Below, in pieces: positions 1 through 6,358 of a stretch of 9,817 nucleotides of DNA (position 1 is the stretch's first letter; each line of letters starts with the position of its first letter). The notes beneath the pieces are model-generated. The model ran no database searches, was not told the origin of the DNA, and saw nothing but the letters and a program-made list of their open reading frames with translations. A program made the translations under genes and the position numbers. The stretch covers positions 1-9,817 of the forward strand of contig CAXYVC010000106.1 in assembly GCA_964292295.1 (NCBI GenBank), written 5' to 3'. The stretch comes from CAXYVC01 sp964292295 (lineage in GTDB: Bacteria; Acidobacteriota; Holophagae; Holophagales; Holophagaceae).

Positions 1-139
1 TGCGACACCGCATTGGGCCGATTTTTCGGGACCAACTGCAGGATGCGGGCTGAGCGCGGTTCCGAAGCGCGGCCTCGGAAGCCTGGAACGCTTTCGGTGC
101 GGTGGCCATCCCAGGCTTGTCCCCATTGATGGAGGTCCC
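1..139. other. Leader upstream of tpx; possible end of an unseen gene
   Basis: No gene can be called with confidence here. One forward frame runs in from the left edge and stops at TGA 51-53; its last residues read RHRIGPIFRDQLQDAG, which could be the C-terminus of an upstream gene, though I do not recognise the family. It is followed by a weak inverted repeat (TTCCGA at 60-65 against TCGGAA at 75-80), which would suit a transcript end. A second forward frame stops at TGA 127-129 and gives an arginine-rich peptide typical of spurious frames. A minus-strand frame starting at ATG 109-107 is open to the edge but lacks a ribosome site. The tpx frame itself is also open leftward. I see no convincing sigma-70 promoter, although the tpx promoter would be expected here. 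Confidence 0.3.
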
Positions 140-637
140 ATGGCCCAGGTCACGCTTCAAGGCAATCCGTTCCGCACGGTGGGCGAGCTGCCCGCCCCCG
201 GCGCTTCCGCGCCGGACTTCACGCTGGTGAAGACGGACCTTTCCGAACTCACCCTGAAGGAGCTGCGCGGGAAGCGCGTGGTGCTGAACGTCTTCCCCAG
301 CGTGGACACTTCGGTCTGTGCCGCCAGCGTGCGCACCTTCAACAAGCGCGCGGGCGAGGCGCCGGGCACGGTGGTGCTCTGCGTGAGCATGGACCTGCCC
401 TTCGCCGGTGCCCGCTTCTGCGGCGCCGAGGGCCTGCAGGCGGTGCATCCGGCTTCCGCCTTCCGCTCGGACTTCGGGAAGGCCTACGGCCTCACCCTCG
501 CCGAGGGCCCCCTGAAGGGCCTCCTGGCGCGGGCCGTGCTGGTGCTCGACGAAGGCGGGACGGTGAAGCACGTCCAGCTCGTCCCCGAGATCGCCCAGGA
601 GCCCGACTACGACGCGGCCCTGGCGGCGCTGAAGTAG
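140..637 (+). CDS. tpx: Thiol peroxidase, atypical 2-Cys peroxiredoxin (Tpx)
   Basis: This 165-residue protein has the normal Tpx length. It reduces hydrogen peroxide and alkyl hydroperoxides and is recycled by thioredoxin; there is no signal peptide, so it is cytoplasmic or peripheral. The N-terminus (MAQVTLQGNPF) aligns with the usual Tpx start, which supports ATG 140 even though the frame stays open upstream. The active-site segment PSVDTSVCAASVRTFN holds Thr57 and the peroxidatic Cys60. Resolving Cys94 lies in RFCGAEGL, and Cys81 matches a third cysteine also present in the E. coli enzyme. Arg131 in GPLKGLLARAV corresponds to the conserved catalytic arginine. GGAGG at 131-135 leaves a rather short 4-nt spacing to the ATG. 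It is a single-gene unit converging on the MFS gene, with a hairpin after its TAG stop. The family assignment is essentially certain; peroxide-responsive regulation cannot be read from the sequence. Confidence 0.96.
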   Translation: MAQVTLQGNPFRTVGELPAPGASAPDFTLVKTDLSELTLKELRGKRVVLNVFPSVDTSVCAASVRTFNKRAGEAPGTVVLCVSMDLPFAGARFCGAEGLQAVHPASAFRSDFGKAYGLTLAEGPLKGLLARAVLVLDEGGTVKHVQLVPEIAQEPDYDAALAALK

Positions 638-666
638 GGTTCACCCGGGTTCATTCGGATTCGGCT

Positions 667-702
667 GGGCGGATGCGGAGGGTCCTCCTTCCGCATCCGC
701 CC
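667..702. terminator. Bidirectional hairpin between convergent tpx and MFS genes
   Basis: The arms 667-682 and 687-702 pair over 16 bp, all Watson-Crick except G680-T689, around a TCCT loop (683-686). On plus-strand RNA that exception is a G-U wobble; on minus-strand RNA it is an A-C mismatch, so the fold is slightly better as the tpx terminator. It lies between two convergent stop codons (tpx ends at 637, the MFS gene at 710). No T-tract follows on either strand, so it is not a textbook intrinsic terminator. In GC-rich genomes such hairpins often mark transcript ends or protect the 3' end of mRNA; that role is inferred. Confidence 0.7.
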
Positions 703-709
703 CGCGCAT

Positions 710-1954
710 TCAGCCGGCGGAAGGGGGGGCGTCCCCCACGATGCGCTTCAGGGCGCGCAGCTTCGGGGCGCGGGCGGCCACGGCGCCCACGGTGAGCAGG
801 GTCATCAGGCCGCCCAGGGCCACGCTGTTGGCCAGTCCGAAGCACTTCGCCGCCAGGCCGCTCTCGAAGGCGCCCAGCTCATTGCTGCTGCCGATGAAGA
901 GGCTGTTCACGGCCAGCACGCGGCCCATCAGGGGCTCGGGCGTGAGGGTCTGGGTGAGGGTGCCTCGCACCACCATGCTCACGGCGTCCAGGGCGCCGCC
1001 CGCCGCCAGCAGGAACAGGCTGAGGGCGTACACGCGCGCATAGGCGAAGAGGATCCAGGTGAGGCCGAAGAGCGCCACGCTCCACAGCAGGGTGGGGCCC
1101 GCGCGGCGCAGGGGCGGGCGGTGGGCGAGGAGGAGGCTCATGGCGATGGCGCCCGCGCTGGGGGCCGCACGCAGCACGCCGAAGCCGAGGCCGTTGGTGC
1201 CGAGCACATCCTGGGCGAAGGCGGGGAGCAGGGCCACGGCGCCGCCGAAGAGGACGGCGAAGAGGTCGAGGCTCAGGGCCGCCAGGATGAGCTGGTGTCC
1301 GAAGACGAAGCGCAGGCCCTCGCCCAGGCCCTCGGTGAGGCCCTTGCCCGTGGGTTTGCGCGGGCGGGGCTTCAGGCTGAGGATGAGGACATGGGCGACC
1401 ACCATCAGCGCCGCCATGACCGCGTAGGCCAGGCGCGGGGAGCCGAAGCCGAGCAGCAGGCCGCCAAGGGCGGGGCCCGCCACGGCGGAGGTGGTGAAGA
1501 CCGTGGTGCGCCAGGTGGCGGCATTCTGCAGGTGTTCCCGGGGCACCAGCTCGGTGCCCAGGGCCACGGAGCAGGGGCGGAAGAAGGCGCGCCCGAGCCC
1601 CGCAAGGGCCTGCACGGCGTAGAAGGGCCACACGCTGCCCGGCTGCCCGAAGCTGAGCGCCAGAAGCCAGAAGCCCGAGGCCAGGATGGCGAGGTGGCTC
1701 AGGAGGGCGAGGGTGCGGCGGTCCATCTGGTCCGCCACCCAGCCCCCGGGCAGGGTGAGCAGCACGAAGGGGAGGAACTCCGCCAGGCCCACGTAGCCGA
1801 GGGCCATGGGGTCGCGGGTGAGCGCGTACACCTGCCAGCCCAGGACGGTGCTCTGGATCAGGGCCCCCACGAACACCGCGAACATGGCCAGCATGAAACG
1901 GCGGTATTCGGGGTGGCGCAGGGCGAGGTAGGGATCGTGGGCGGCTTCGGACAC
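710..1954 (-). CDS. MFS exporter, EntS/MFS_3-like
   Basis: This 414-residue integral membrane protein looks like a complete 12-helix major facilitator transporter. Loop 2-3 carries motif A as PGGWVADQMDRR (residues 69-80, with Asp75 and Arg79/Arg80). Helix 5 carries AGPALGGLLLG (159-169), resembling the antiporter motif C of drug:proton exporters. The opening ALRHPEYRRF and the overall pattern match the MFS_3 group that includes the enterobactin exporter EntS and many uncharacterised bacterial exporters. It probably exports a small hydrophobic compound or siderophore using the proton gradient; the substrate cannot be told. The start is GTG 1954-1952, with a weak AAGG 8 nt upstream. It lies 67 bp downstream of the ABC permease on the same strand, with a hairpin between them, so it may be transcribed separately. 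It ends 72 bp from the convergent tpx stop. The fold is certain, the family likely, the specific role unknown. Confidence 0.88.
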   Translation of the reverse strand: MSEAAHDPYLALRHPEYRRFMLAMFAVFVGALIQSTVLGWQVYALTRDPMALGYVGLAEFLPFVLLTLPGGWVADQMDRRTLALLSHLAILASGFWLLALSFGQPGSVWPFYAVQALAGLGRAFFRPCSVALGTELVPREHLQNAATWRTTVFTTSAVAGPALGGLLLGFGSPRLAYAVMAALMVVAHVLILSLKPRPRKPTGKGLTEGLGEGLRFVFGHQLILAALSLDLFAVLFGGAVALLPAFAQDVLGTNGLGFGVLRAAPSAGAIAMSLLLAHRPPLRRAGPTLLWSVALFGLTWILFAYARVYALSLFLLAAGGALDAVSMVVRGTLTQTLTPEPLMGRVLAVNSLFIGSSNELGAFESGLAAKCFGLANSVALGGLMTLLTVGAVAARAPKLRALKRIVGDAPPSAG

Positions 1955-1973
1955 GCGGGGAACCTTGAAGAGC

Positions 1974-1999
1974 GAAGCCCCGGGCGGGACCGGGGCTTC
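1974..1999 (-). terminator. Hairpin after the ABC permease gene
   Basis: GAAGCCCCG (1974-1982) and CGGGGCTTC (1991-1999) form a perfect 9-bp inverted repeat with an 8-nt loop. It lies between the permease stop (2022) and the MFS start (1954). It would end the adaptor-permease transcript running leftward. The sequence after it on that strand (GCTCTTCAAGG) is only weakly T-rich, so intrinsic termination is plausible but not clear. Confidence 0.5.
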
Positions 2000-2021
2000 C
2001 AGTGTAGGGGGTGCTGCCCGT

Positions 2022-3242
2022 CTACTCGTAGCGCAGGGCGTCGATCACGTCGAGCTTGGCGGCCTTCAGGGCCGGCAGGAAGCCGGCGACCACGCCCACC
2101 AGGCCGCTGAAGCCCAGCCCCAGCCCCACGGACCAGCCCTCGATCACGGCGGGGATGTCGAATTCCGTCAGGATGCCCACCGCGGCGGCGGCGAAGAGCA
2201 CACCCAGGATGCCGCCCAGGAAGGCGAGCACCATGGCCTCCGTGAGGAACTGCCAGAGGATGTTGTGCTGGGTGGCGCCCAGGGCGCGGCGCACGCCGAT
2301 CTCGCGGGTGCGCTCGGTGACGCTCACCAGCATGATGTTGGAGATGCCGATGCCGCCCACCACCAGGCTGATGCTGGCCGCCACGGCGAGCAGGGCCGTG
2401 AGGATGCCCGCCTGCTGGGTCTGCATCTGCATCATGTCGTCCTGCTTGCGGATCTGGAACGGGTTGTCGTCCTTGGGCGCCGTCTTCATGCGCTGGCGCA
2501 GGAGGGCGGTGATCTCCGACTCGGCGAGCTCGGCCTTGCCCTCCTGGGCGCTCACCATGATCCGCTGGATCTTGTCGCGGCCCATGATCTTGCGCATGAC
2601 CGTGGTGTAGGGCCCCACGATCAGGTCGTCCTGGTCGCCGAACATGCCGGCGCCCTTCTTCTCCAGCACGCCGACGACCTGGAAGGGCAGCTTGCCCACG
2701 CGGATCGTCTGGCCGACCGGGTCCTCCCCGTTGGGGAAGAGGTTCTCCAGCACGGTCTGGCCGATGACGCAGACCTTGGCCTGCCCCTTGACCTCGCCCT
2801 CGGTGAAGAAGCGGCCCCGGGCCACCTCCCAGCCGCGGATCTGGAGGAACTCCGGCCCCGTTCCCTGGACCTGGGTGATGTAGTTGCTGTTCTGGAAGAT
2901 CACGGGGCGGCTGGTGGACACCTGGGGCGTGGCGGCCACGACGCTCGAGGCTCCCAGCTCGTTCTGGATGAGCTGGCAGTCCCCGGGCTCCAGGACCTCC
3001 CCGGCGCCCAGGGCCTGGGGCCCCCCCGGGCCGTGGCCCATGGAGCCGGGGAAGATCGTCAGCATGTTGGAGCCCATGTTCTGGATGATGGCGAGGGAGG
3101 CGCGCTTGGAGCCCTCGCCGATGCCGATCATGGCGATCACCGCGCCCACGCCCACGATGATGCCGAGCATGGTGAGGAAGGCCCGCATCTTGTTGCGCGT
3201 GATGGCAAACAGGGCCAGCTTGAGGAACTCGAGAAAGGCCAT
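2022..3242 (-). CDS. MacB-like ABC transporter permease (MacB_PCD + FtsX domains)
   Basis: This 406-residue inner-membrane protein has the mechanotransmission layout of MacB/LolC-type permeases: a short N-terminal cytoplasmic helix, TM1 at about 20-42, a periplasmic MacB_PCD domain to about 278, then TM2 (279-308), TM3 (331-358) and TM4 (371-393). The cytoplasmic signature TREIGVRRALGA at 312-323 after TM2 is the FtsX-family coupling element that contacts the ATPase. The ATPase domain that E. coli MacB carries in the same chain is absent, and no separate ATPase gene lies in this window. The start is ATG 3242-3240, with GGAG at 3251-3248 spaced 5 nt away, 12 nt downstream of the adaptor stop. 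That spacing implies translation as one operon with the adaptor. It probably exports a substrate from the periplasm or inner membrane with the adaptor and a TolC-like partner. The substrate is unknown, and the symbol macB is withheld because the ATPase part is missing. Confidence 0.92.
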   Translation of the reverse strand: MAFLEFLKLALFAITRNKMRAFLTMLGIIVGVGAVIAMIGIGEGSKRASLAIIQNMGSNMLTIFPGSMGHGPGGPQALGAGEVLEPGDCQLIQNELGASSVVAATPQVSTSRPVIFQNSNYITQVQGTGPEFLQIRGWEVARGRFFTEGEVKGQAKVCVIGQTVLENLFPNGEDPVGQTIRVGKLPFQVVGVLEKKGAGMFGDQDDLIVGPYTTVMRKIMGRDKIQRIMVSAQEGKAELAESEITALLRQRMKTAPKDDNPFQIRKQDDMMQMQTQQAGILTALLAVAASISLVVGGIGISNIMLVSVTERTREIGVRRALGATQHNILWQFLTEAMVLAFLGGILGVLFAAAAVGILTEFDIPAVIEGWSVGLGLGFSGLVGVVAGFLPALKAAKLDVIDALRYE

Positions 3243-3254
3243 GGGCGCTCCGGC

Positions 3255-4775
3255 CTAGCGGCGCGAGGCGCCGGAGGCGGCACCGTTGCCGGCGGTCTTG
3301 TTGCCCTCCACGCCCAGGAGGATCGTCATGCCCTCCTGCAGCTGCTCGCCGGAGATCTCGGTGAACTGGCCGTCGCTGATGCCCGCGTGGACGGGGATCG
3401 CCTTGGGCTTGCCGTTCTCCAGCACCCAGATCCGGTCCTCCCGGCGCACCACCAGGCCGGAGATCTTGTTGCCGCCCTGGTTCGAACGCTGGCCGTCCCG
3501 GCGCATGGGGCCCATCATCATCAGGCCGCCGGCGCGGGGTGCCTCTTCCTTCTTCGTTTCCTTGATGAAGGCGCTCGGGTTGAAGCGCAGGGCCGCGTTG
3601 GGCACGCGCAGCACGTTGTCGCGCCGGTTCGTCATGATGGTGACGTTGGCGGTCATGCCCGGGCGCAGGGCCAGGTTGCCCGCATAGACGGGGCCGGCCG
3701 CGAAGTTGATGCCGCCGGGAACGCGCTTCTGCTGGGTGGCGTTGCCCTGGGTCACGGCCATGGCCGTGCCGCCGGACTTGGCGCGCAGGGCGTGCATCTT
3801 CTCCCGCAGCTCCTCGCGCTTCGCGGGGTCGCGCAGGTCCTCGGGCTTGAAGCCCAGGCGCTTCAGCATGGCCTCCCGCTGGGCGGGGTCCAGGTCGCGC
3901 AGGCCGCTCCCGGGGCGGCCCGCCTCGGGGGCCTGGGCGCTGCTTCCGGAGCTCGCTTCCAGCGGCTCGTTCTCCACCTCCATCACCACCTTGTAGGTGA
4001 CCACGTTGGAGGTGGTGGTGGCCTCCAGGCGCACCTGGGCGACCCGGCCGCGGAACTGCTTGTCGGGGTAGCTGTCCACCGTGAAGAAGGCGGGCTGGCC
4101 GGCCTTCACCTGGCCGATGTCGGCCTCGTCGATGGAGACCTCGAGCTTCATCTTCGAGAGGTCCTGGGCGATGGTGAAGAGGTTCGGCGTGCTGAAGCTG
4201 GCTGCCACGGTCTGGCCCACGTCCGCCAGCCGGGCCACGACCACGCCGTCCACAGGGGCGGTGATGGTGCAGTAGCCGAGGTTCGCCTTGGCGCGGGCCA
4301 CGCTGGCCCGGGCGCTCTGGAGGCTCCCGAGGGCCTGCTTCATGGCGGTTTCCTTGGAGTCGCGCTCCTGCTCGCTCACGAGGCGTTCCTCGGCAAGGCG
4401 CCTGGTGCGCGCGAACTCGGCCTTGGCGTTCTCGTAGGAGGCCTGGGTGCGCAACAGCGTGGCTTCCGCGTCCCGCAGCTGCGTCTCCAGCAGCGTGGGG
4501 TCGATCTGGGCGATGACCTGGCCCTTTTTGACCAGGCTGTTGTAGTCCGCGGAGATGGAGCTGATGATGCCGGACACCTGGGTGCCCACGGGCACGGAGA
4601 CCAGGGCGTTCAGGGTGCCCGTGGCGCTGATCTTCTGGGTGACGCTGCCGCGCTCCACGCGGCTCGTGCGCCACTTGATCTCCTCCTTGCCGCGGGTGGC
4701 GAGGAAGATGCCGCCGCCCACCAGCACCAGGGCGCCGGCGCCGAGCGCGATCCAGGTCTTCCGCTTCATGGCCAT
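3255..4775 (-). CDS. MacA-like periplasmic adaptor (membrane fusion protein)
   Basis: This 506-residue adaptor would link an inner-membrane transporter to an outer-membrane channel. It has an N-terminal membrane anchor at about 8-27. The first lipoyl half (about 61-92, VPVGTQVSG...GQVIAQID) is followed by a coiled-coil hairpin (93-165), the second lipoyl half (ITAPVDGVVVARLADVGQTV, about 170-190), a beta-barrel part (205-275, resuming at 367 with LRPGMTANVTI and VLRVPNAALRF), and a membrane-proximal domain to about 490. It is far longer than E. coli MacA (371 aa). The excess lies in an insertion at about 276-366, rich in charged helix, and a Gly/Met/Arg-rich loop at about 400-438. The start ATG 4775 is preferred over TTG 4787 because GGGAG at 4785-4781 sits 5 nt before it; ATG 4769 is also possible. 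It is followed after 12 nt by the permease gene. The family is very secure; the cargo is unknown. Confidence 0.93.
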   Translation of the reverse strand: MAMKRKTWIALGAGALVLVGGGIFLATRGKEEIKWRTSRVERGSVTQKISATGTLNALVSVPVGTQVSGIISSISADYNSLVKKGQVIAQIDPTLLETQLRDAEATLLRTQASYENAKAEFARTRRLAEERLVSEQERDSKETAMKQALGSLQSARASVARAKANLGYCTITAPVDGVVVARLADVGQTVAASFSTPNLFTIAQDLSKMKLEVSIDEADIGQVKAGQPAFFTVDSYPDKQFRGRVAQVRLEATTTSNVVTYKVVMEVENEPLEASSGSSAQAPEAGRPGSGLRDLDPAQREAMLKRLGFKPEDLRDPAKREELREKMHALRAKSGGTAMAVTQGNATQQKRVPGGINFAAGPVYAGNLALRPGMTANVTIMTNRRDNVLRVPNAALRFNPSAFIKETKKEEAPRAGGLMMMGPMRRDGQRSNQGGNKISGLVVRREDRIWVLENGKPKAIPVHAGISDGQFTEISGEQLQEGMTILLGVEGNKTAGNGAASGASRR

Positions 4776-4780
4776 GCTGT

Positions 4781-4785
4781 CTCCC
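4781..4785 (-). promoter_or_regulatory. Ribosome binding site deciding the adaptor start
   Basis: The minus-strand GGGAG lies 5 nt before ATG 4775-4773 and overlaps the codons just after the alternative TTG start at 4787. It therefore cannot serve that TTG, and it favours the protein beginning MAMKRK. Confidence 0.55.
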
Positions 4786-4830
4786 AAAGATCCTTCGGAC
4801 GCTCCCTAAGCTGACACAGCCAAGGGAAGC

Positions 4831-4872
4831 CCGCCAGGAAGGCGGCCCAGCTGTTCCGCCGGGAGGCCGAAC
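4831..4872 (-). terminator. Two tandem hairpins after nuoN
   Basis: Just past the nuoN stop, 4853-4856 plus 4858-4860 pair with 4869-4872 plus 4865-4867 (7 pairs, one internal mismatch at 4857/4868, loop of 4). A second hairpin pairs CCGCC (4831-4835) with GGCGG (4841-4845) around a 5-nt loop. The strand then reads into a mildly T-rich stretch. Together they are a reasonable end point for the nuo transcript before the adaptor gene, but neither is a classical terminator and read-through is possible. In the rest of the 98-bp gap I see no convincing promoter for the adaptor gene. Confidence 0.4.
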
Positions 4873-4873
4873 G

Positions 4874-6358
4874 TCAGTGCAGGAAGGGCAGGGCGTCCTG
4901 GATGGCGCGCAGGGCGAAGCCCTCGGACAGCAGGCCCTGCCAGAGGCCGCCCATGACCACCAGGATGGCCGCGGCCAGCACGGTGGCGCCGGCCAGGGGG
5001 GCCGAGGCCTGGGGGCGCTCCGCGTCCTCCCGCAGCCGCTCGGGGGAGGGCTCCCCGAAGAGGGCCGCCAGCACCCGCAGGTAGTAGGCCACGCTCACCA
5101 GGCTGCCCAGCACGGCCAGCACCGTGAGGCCCACGTGCCCCTGCTGCACCAGCTCCTTGAAGACCATGTACTTCCCGAAGAAGCCCGCCGTGGGGGGAAT
5201 GCCCGCCAGGCTCAGCAGGCACAGGCCCATGGCCACGCCCAGCTCCGGCCGCTTCCAGCCCAGGCCCCGCAGGTCCTCCAGGTCGCCGCGGTCCCCGGGC
5301 AGCGAGAGCGCGCTGAGCAGGCCGAAGGCGCCCATGTTCATGGCCAGGTAGGCCGCCAGGTAGACCAGCATGCCCGCGTAGGCCTGGGCCGTTCCCGCCA
5401 CGAAGGCCAGCAGCAGGTAGCCCGCGTGGCTCACGCTGGAGTAGGCCAGCATGCGCTTCACCTTCGTCTGGGACAGGGCCGTGAGGTTGCCCAGCACGAT
5501 GGTCAGGGCCGCAAAGAGGGCCACCGCCGCCTGGGCCTTGGGGGCCAGGGGGCCCGAGAGGGCCAGCGCGCCCGGGAAGACGCGCAGCAGGGCGACCAGC
5601 GCCACCGTCTTGGTGGCCACGCTCATGAAGCCGGAGACGGGATGGGGCGCGGCCTCGTAGGCGTCCGGCGTCCACTGGTGGAAGGGCACCGCGCTCACCT
5701 TGAAGAGGAAGCCCCCCAGCATCAGGGCCGCCCCCGCCAGGAAGAGCGGGTCGGAGGCCGCCGCGGCCACCGGGGCGCTGCGCAGCTCCAGGCTGCCCGT
5801 GGTGCCGTAGACCAGGACCAGGCCCATGAGGAAGCAGCCGCTGGCGACCGCGCCGGTGAGGAAGTACTTCATGGCCCCCTCCAGCGCCCCGGCGCGGAAG
5901 CGCACCGTGGCCGTGAGGGCATACAGGGGCAGGCTCAGGAGCTCCAGCCCCAGGAAGAGCACCAGCAGGTGGGTGGTGGAGGCGAAGAGCAGCATGCCCG
6001 TCACGCTGCAGAGGAGCAGGGCGAGGGTCTCCGCCTTCACCCATCCCTCGTGGTGCAGGTGGTCCCAGAGCTGGAGCACCGCGAAGGCGGCGGCGGCCAG
6101 CACGAGGATCGCCGCGGCCTGGGCCAGACGGTCGAAGCGGAGCTGGGTCCACACGGGCTGCTGGCCCGTGCCCCAGAGCTGGGTGACGTAGAAGAAGCTG
6201 CCGAGGATGGCCAGCAGGGCGATGCCGAAGAAGGCGCCGCGCACCCACTTCACGGTCTCCTGGTCCCGGTCCAGGCTGGCGATGGGCAGCAGGCAGGCCG
6301 CCGCCGCGGGGATGGCCAGGGGCAGGATGGCCGCGGTCTCGCTGGGGGAGAAGCTCAT
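4874..6358 (-). CDS. nuoN: NADH-quinone oxidoreductase subunit N (NuoN)
   Basis: This 494-residue polytopic membrane subunit of respiratory complex I is one of three Mrp-antiporter-like proton channels, nearest the quinone end. The expected charged residues are present: Glu139 in GLELLSLPLYAL (TM5), Lys164 in MKYFLTGAVASG, Lys220 in LFKVSAVPFHQWTPDAYEA (TM7), Lys250 in MSVATKTVAL (TM8) and Lys396 in IPPTAGFFGKYMVF (TM12). These correspond to E133, K217, K247 and K395 of the E. coli subunit. The motif KVKRMLAYSSVSHAGY is also intact. The frame extends far upstream inside nuoM, but ATG 6358-6356 is the real start: it has GGAGGT at 6370-6365, gives the family's N-terminus (MSFSPSE), and overlaps the nuoM TGA as ATGA. 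It is the last gene of the nuo series, followed by hairpins. Identity is certain. Confidence 0.97.
   Translation of the reverse strand: MSFSPSETAAILPLAIPAAAACLLPIASLDRDQETVKWVRGAFFGIALLAILGSFFYVTQLWGTGQQPVWTQLRFDRLAQAAAILVLAAAAFAVLQLWDHLHHEGWVKAETLALLLCSVTGMLLFASTTHLLVLFLGLELLSLPLYALTATVRFRAGALEGAMKYFLTGAVASGCFLMGLVLVYGTTGSLELRSAPVAAAASDPLFLAGAALMLGGFLFKVSAVPFHQWTPDAYEAAPHPVSGFMSVATKTVALVALLRVFPGALALSGPLAPKAQAAVALFAALTIVLGNLTALSQTKVKRMLAYSSVSHAGYLLLAFVAGTAQAYAGMLVYLAAYLAMNMGAFGLLSALSLPGDRGDLEDLRGLGWKRPELGVAMGLCLLSLAGIPPTAGFFGKYMVFKELVQQGHVGLTVLAVLGSLVSVAYYLRVLAALFGEPSPERLREDAERPQASAPLAGATVLAAAILVVMGGLWQGLLSEGFALRAIQDALPFLH

Noticed and set aside
1858..4674. A minus-strand open frame spanning the permease, adaptor and part of the MFS gene in another frame.
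   Set aside because: It is Arg/Gly/Pro/His-rich, runs across gene boundaries, and resembles no protein family.
4776..4787. TTG 4787 as the start of the adaptor, adding GDS before MAMKRK.
   Set aside because: The only good ribosome site (4785-4781) lies downstream of that TTG and fits ATG 4775 instead.
1965..4814. A plus-strand open frame of about 950 codons opposite the permease and adaptor genes.
   Set aside because: Its low-complexity His/Gly/Leu/Ala composition and full overlap with two certain genes show it to be an artefact of high GC third positions.
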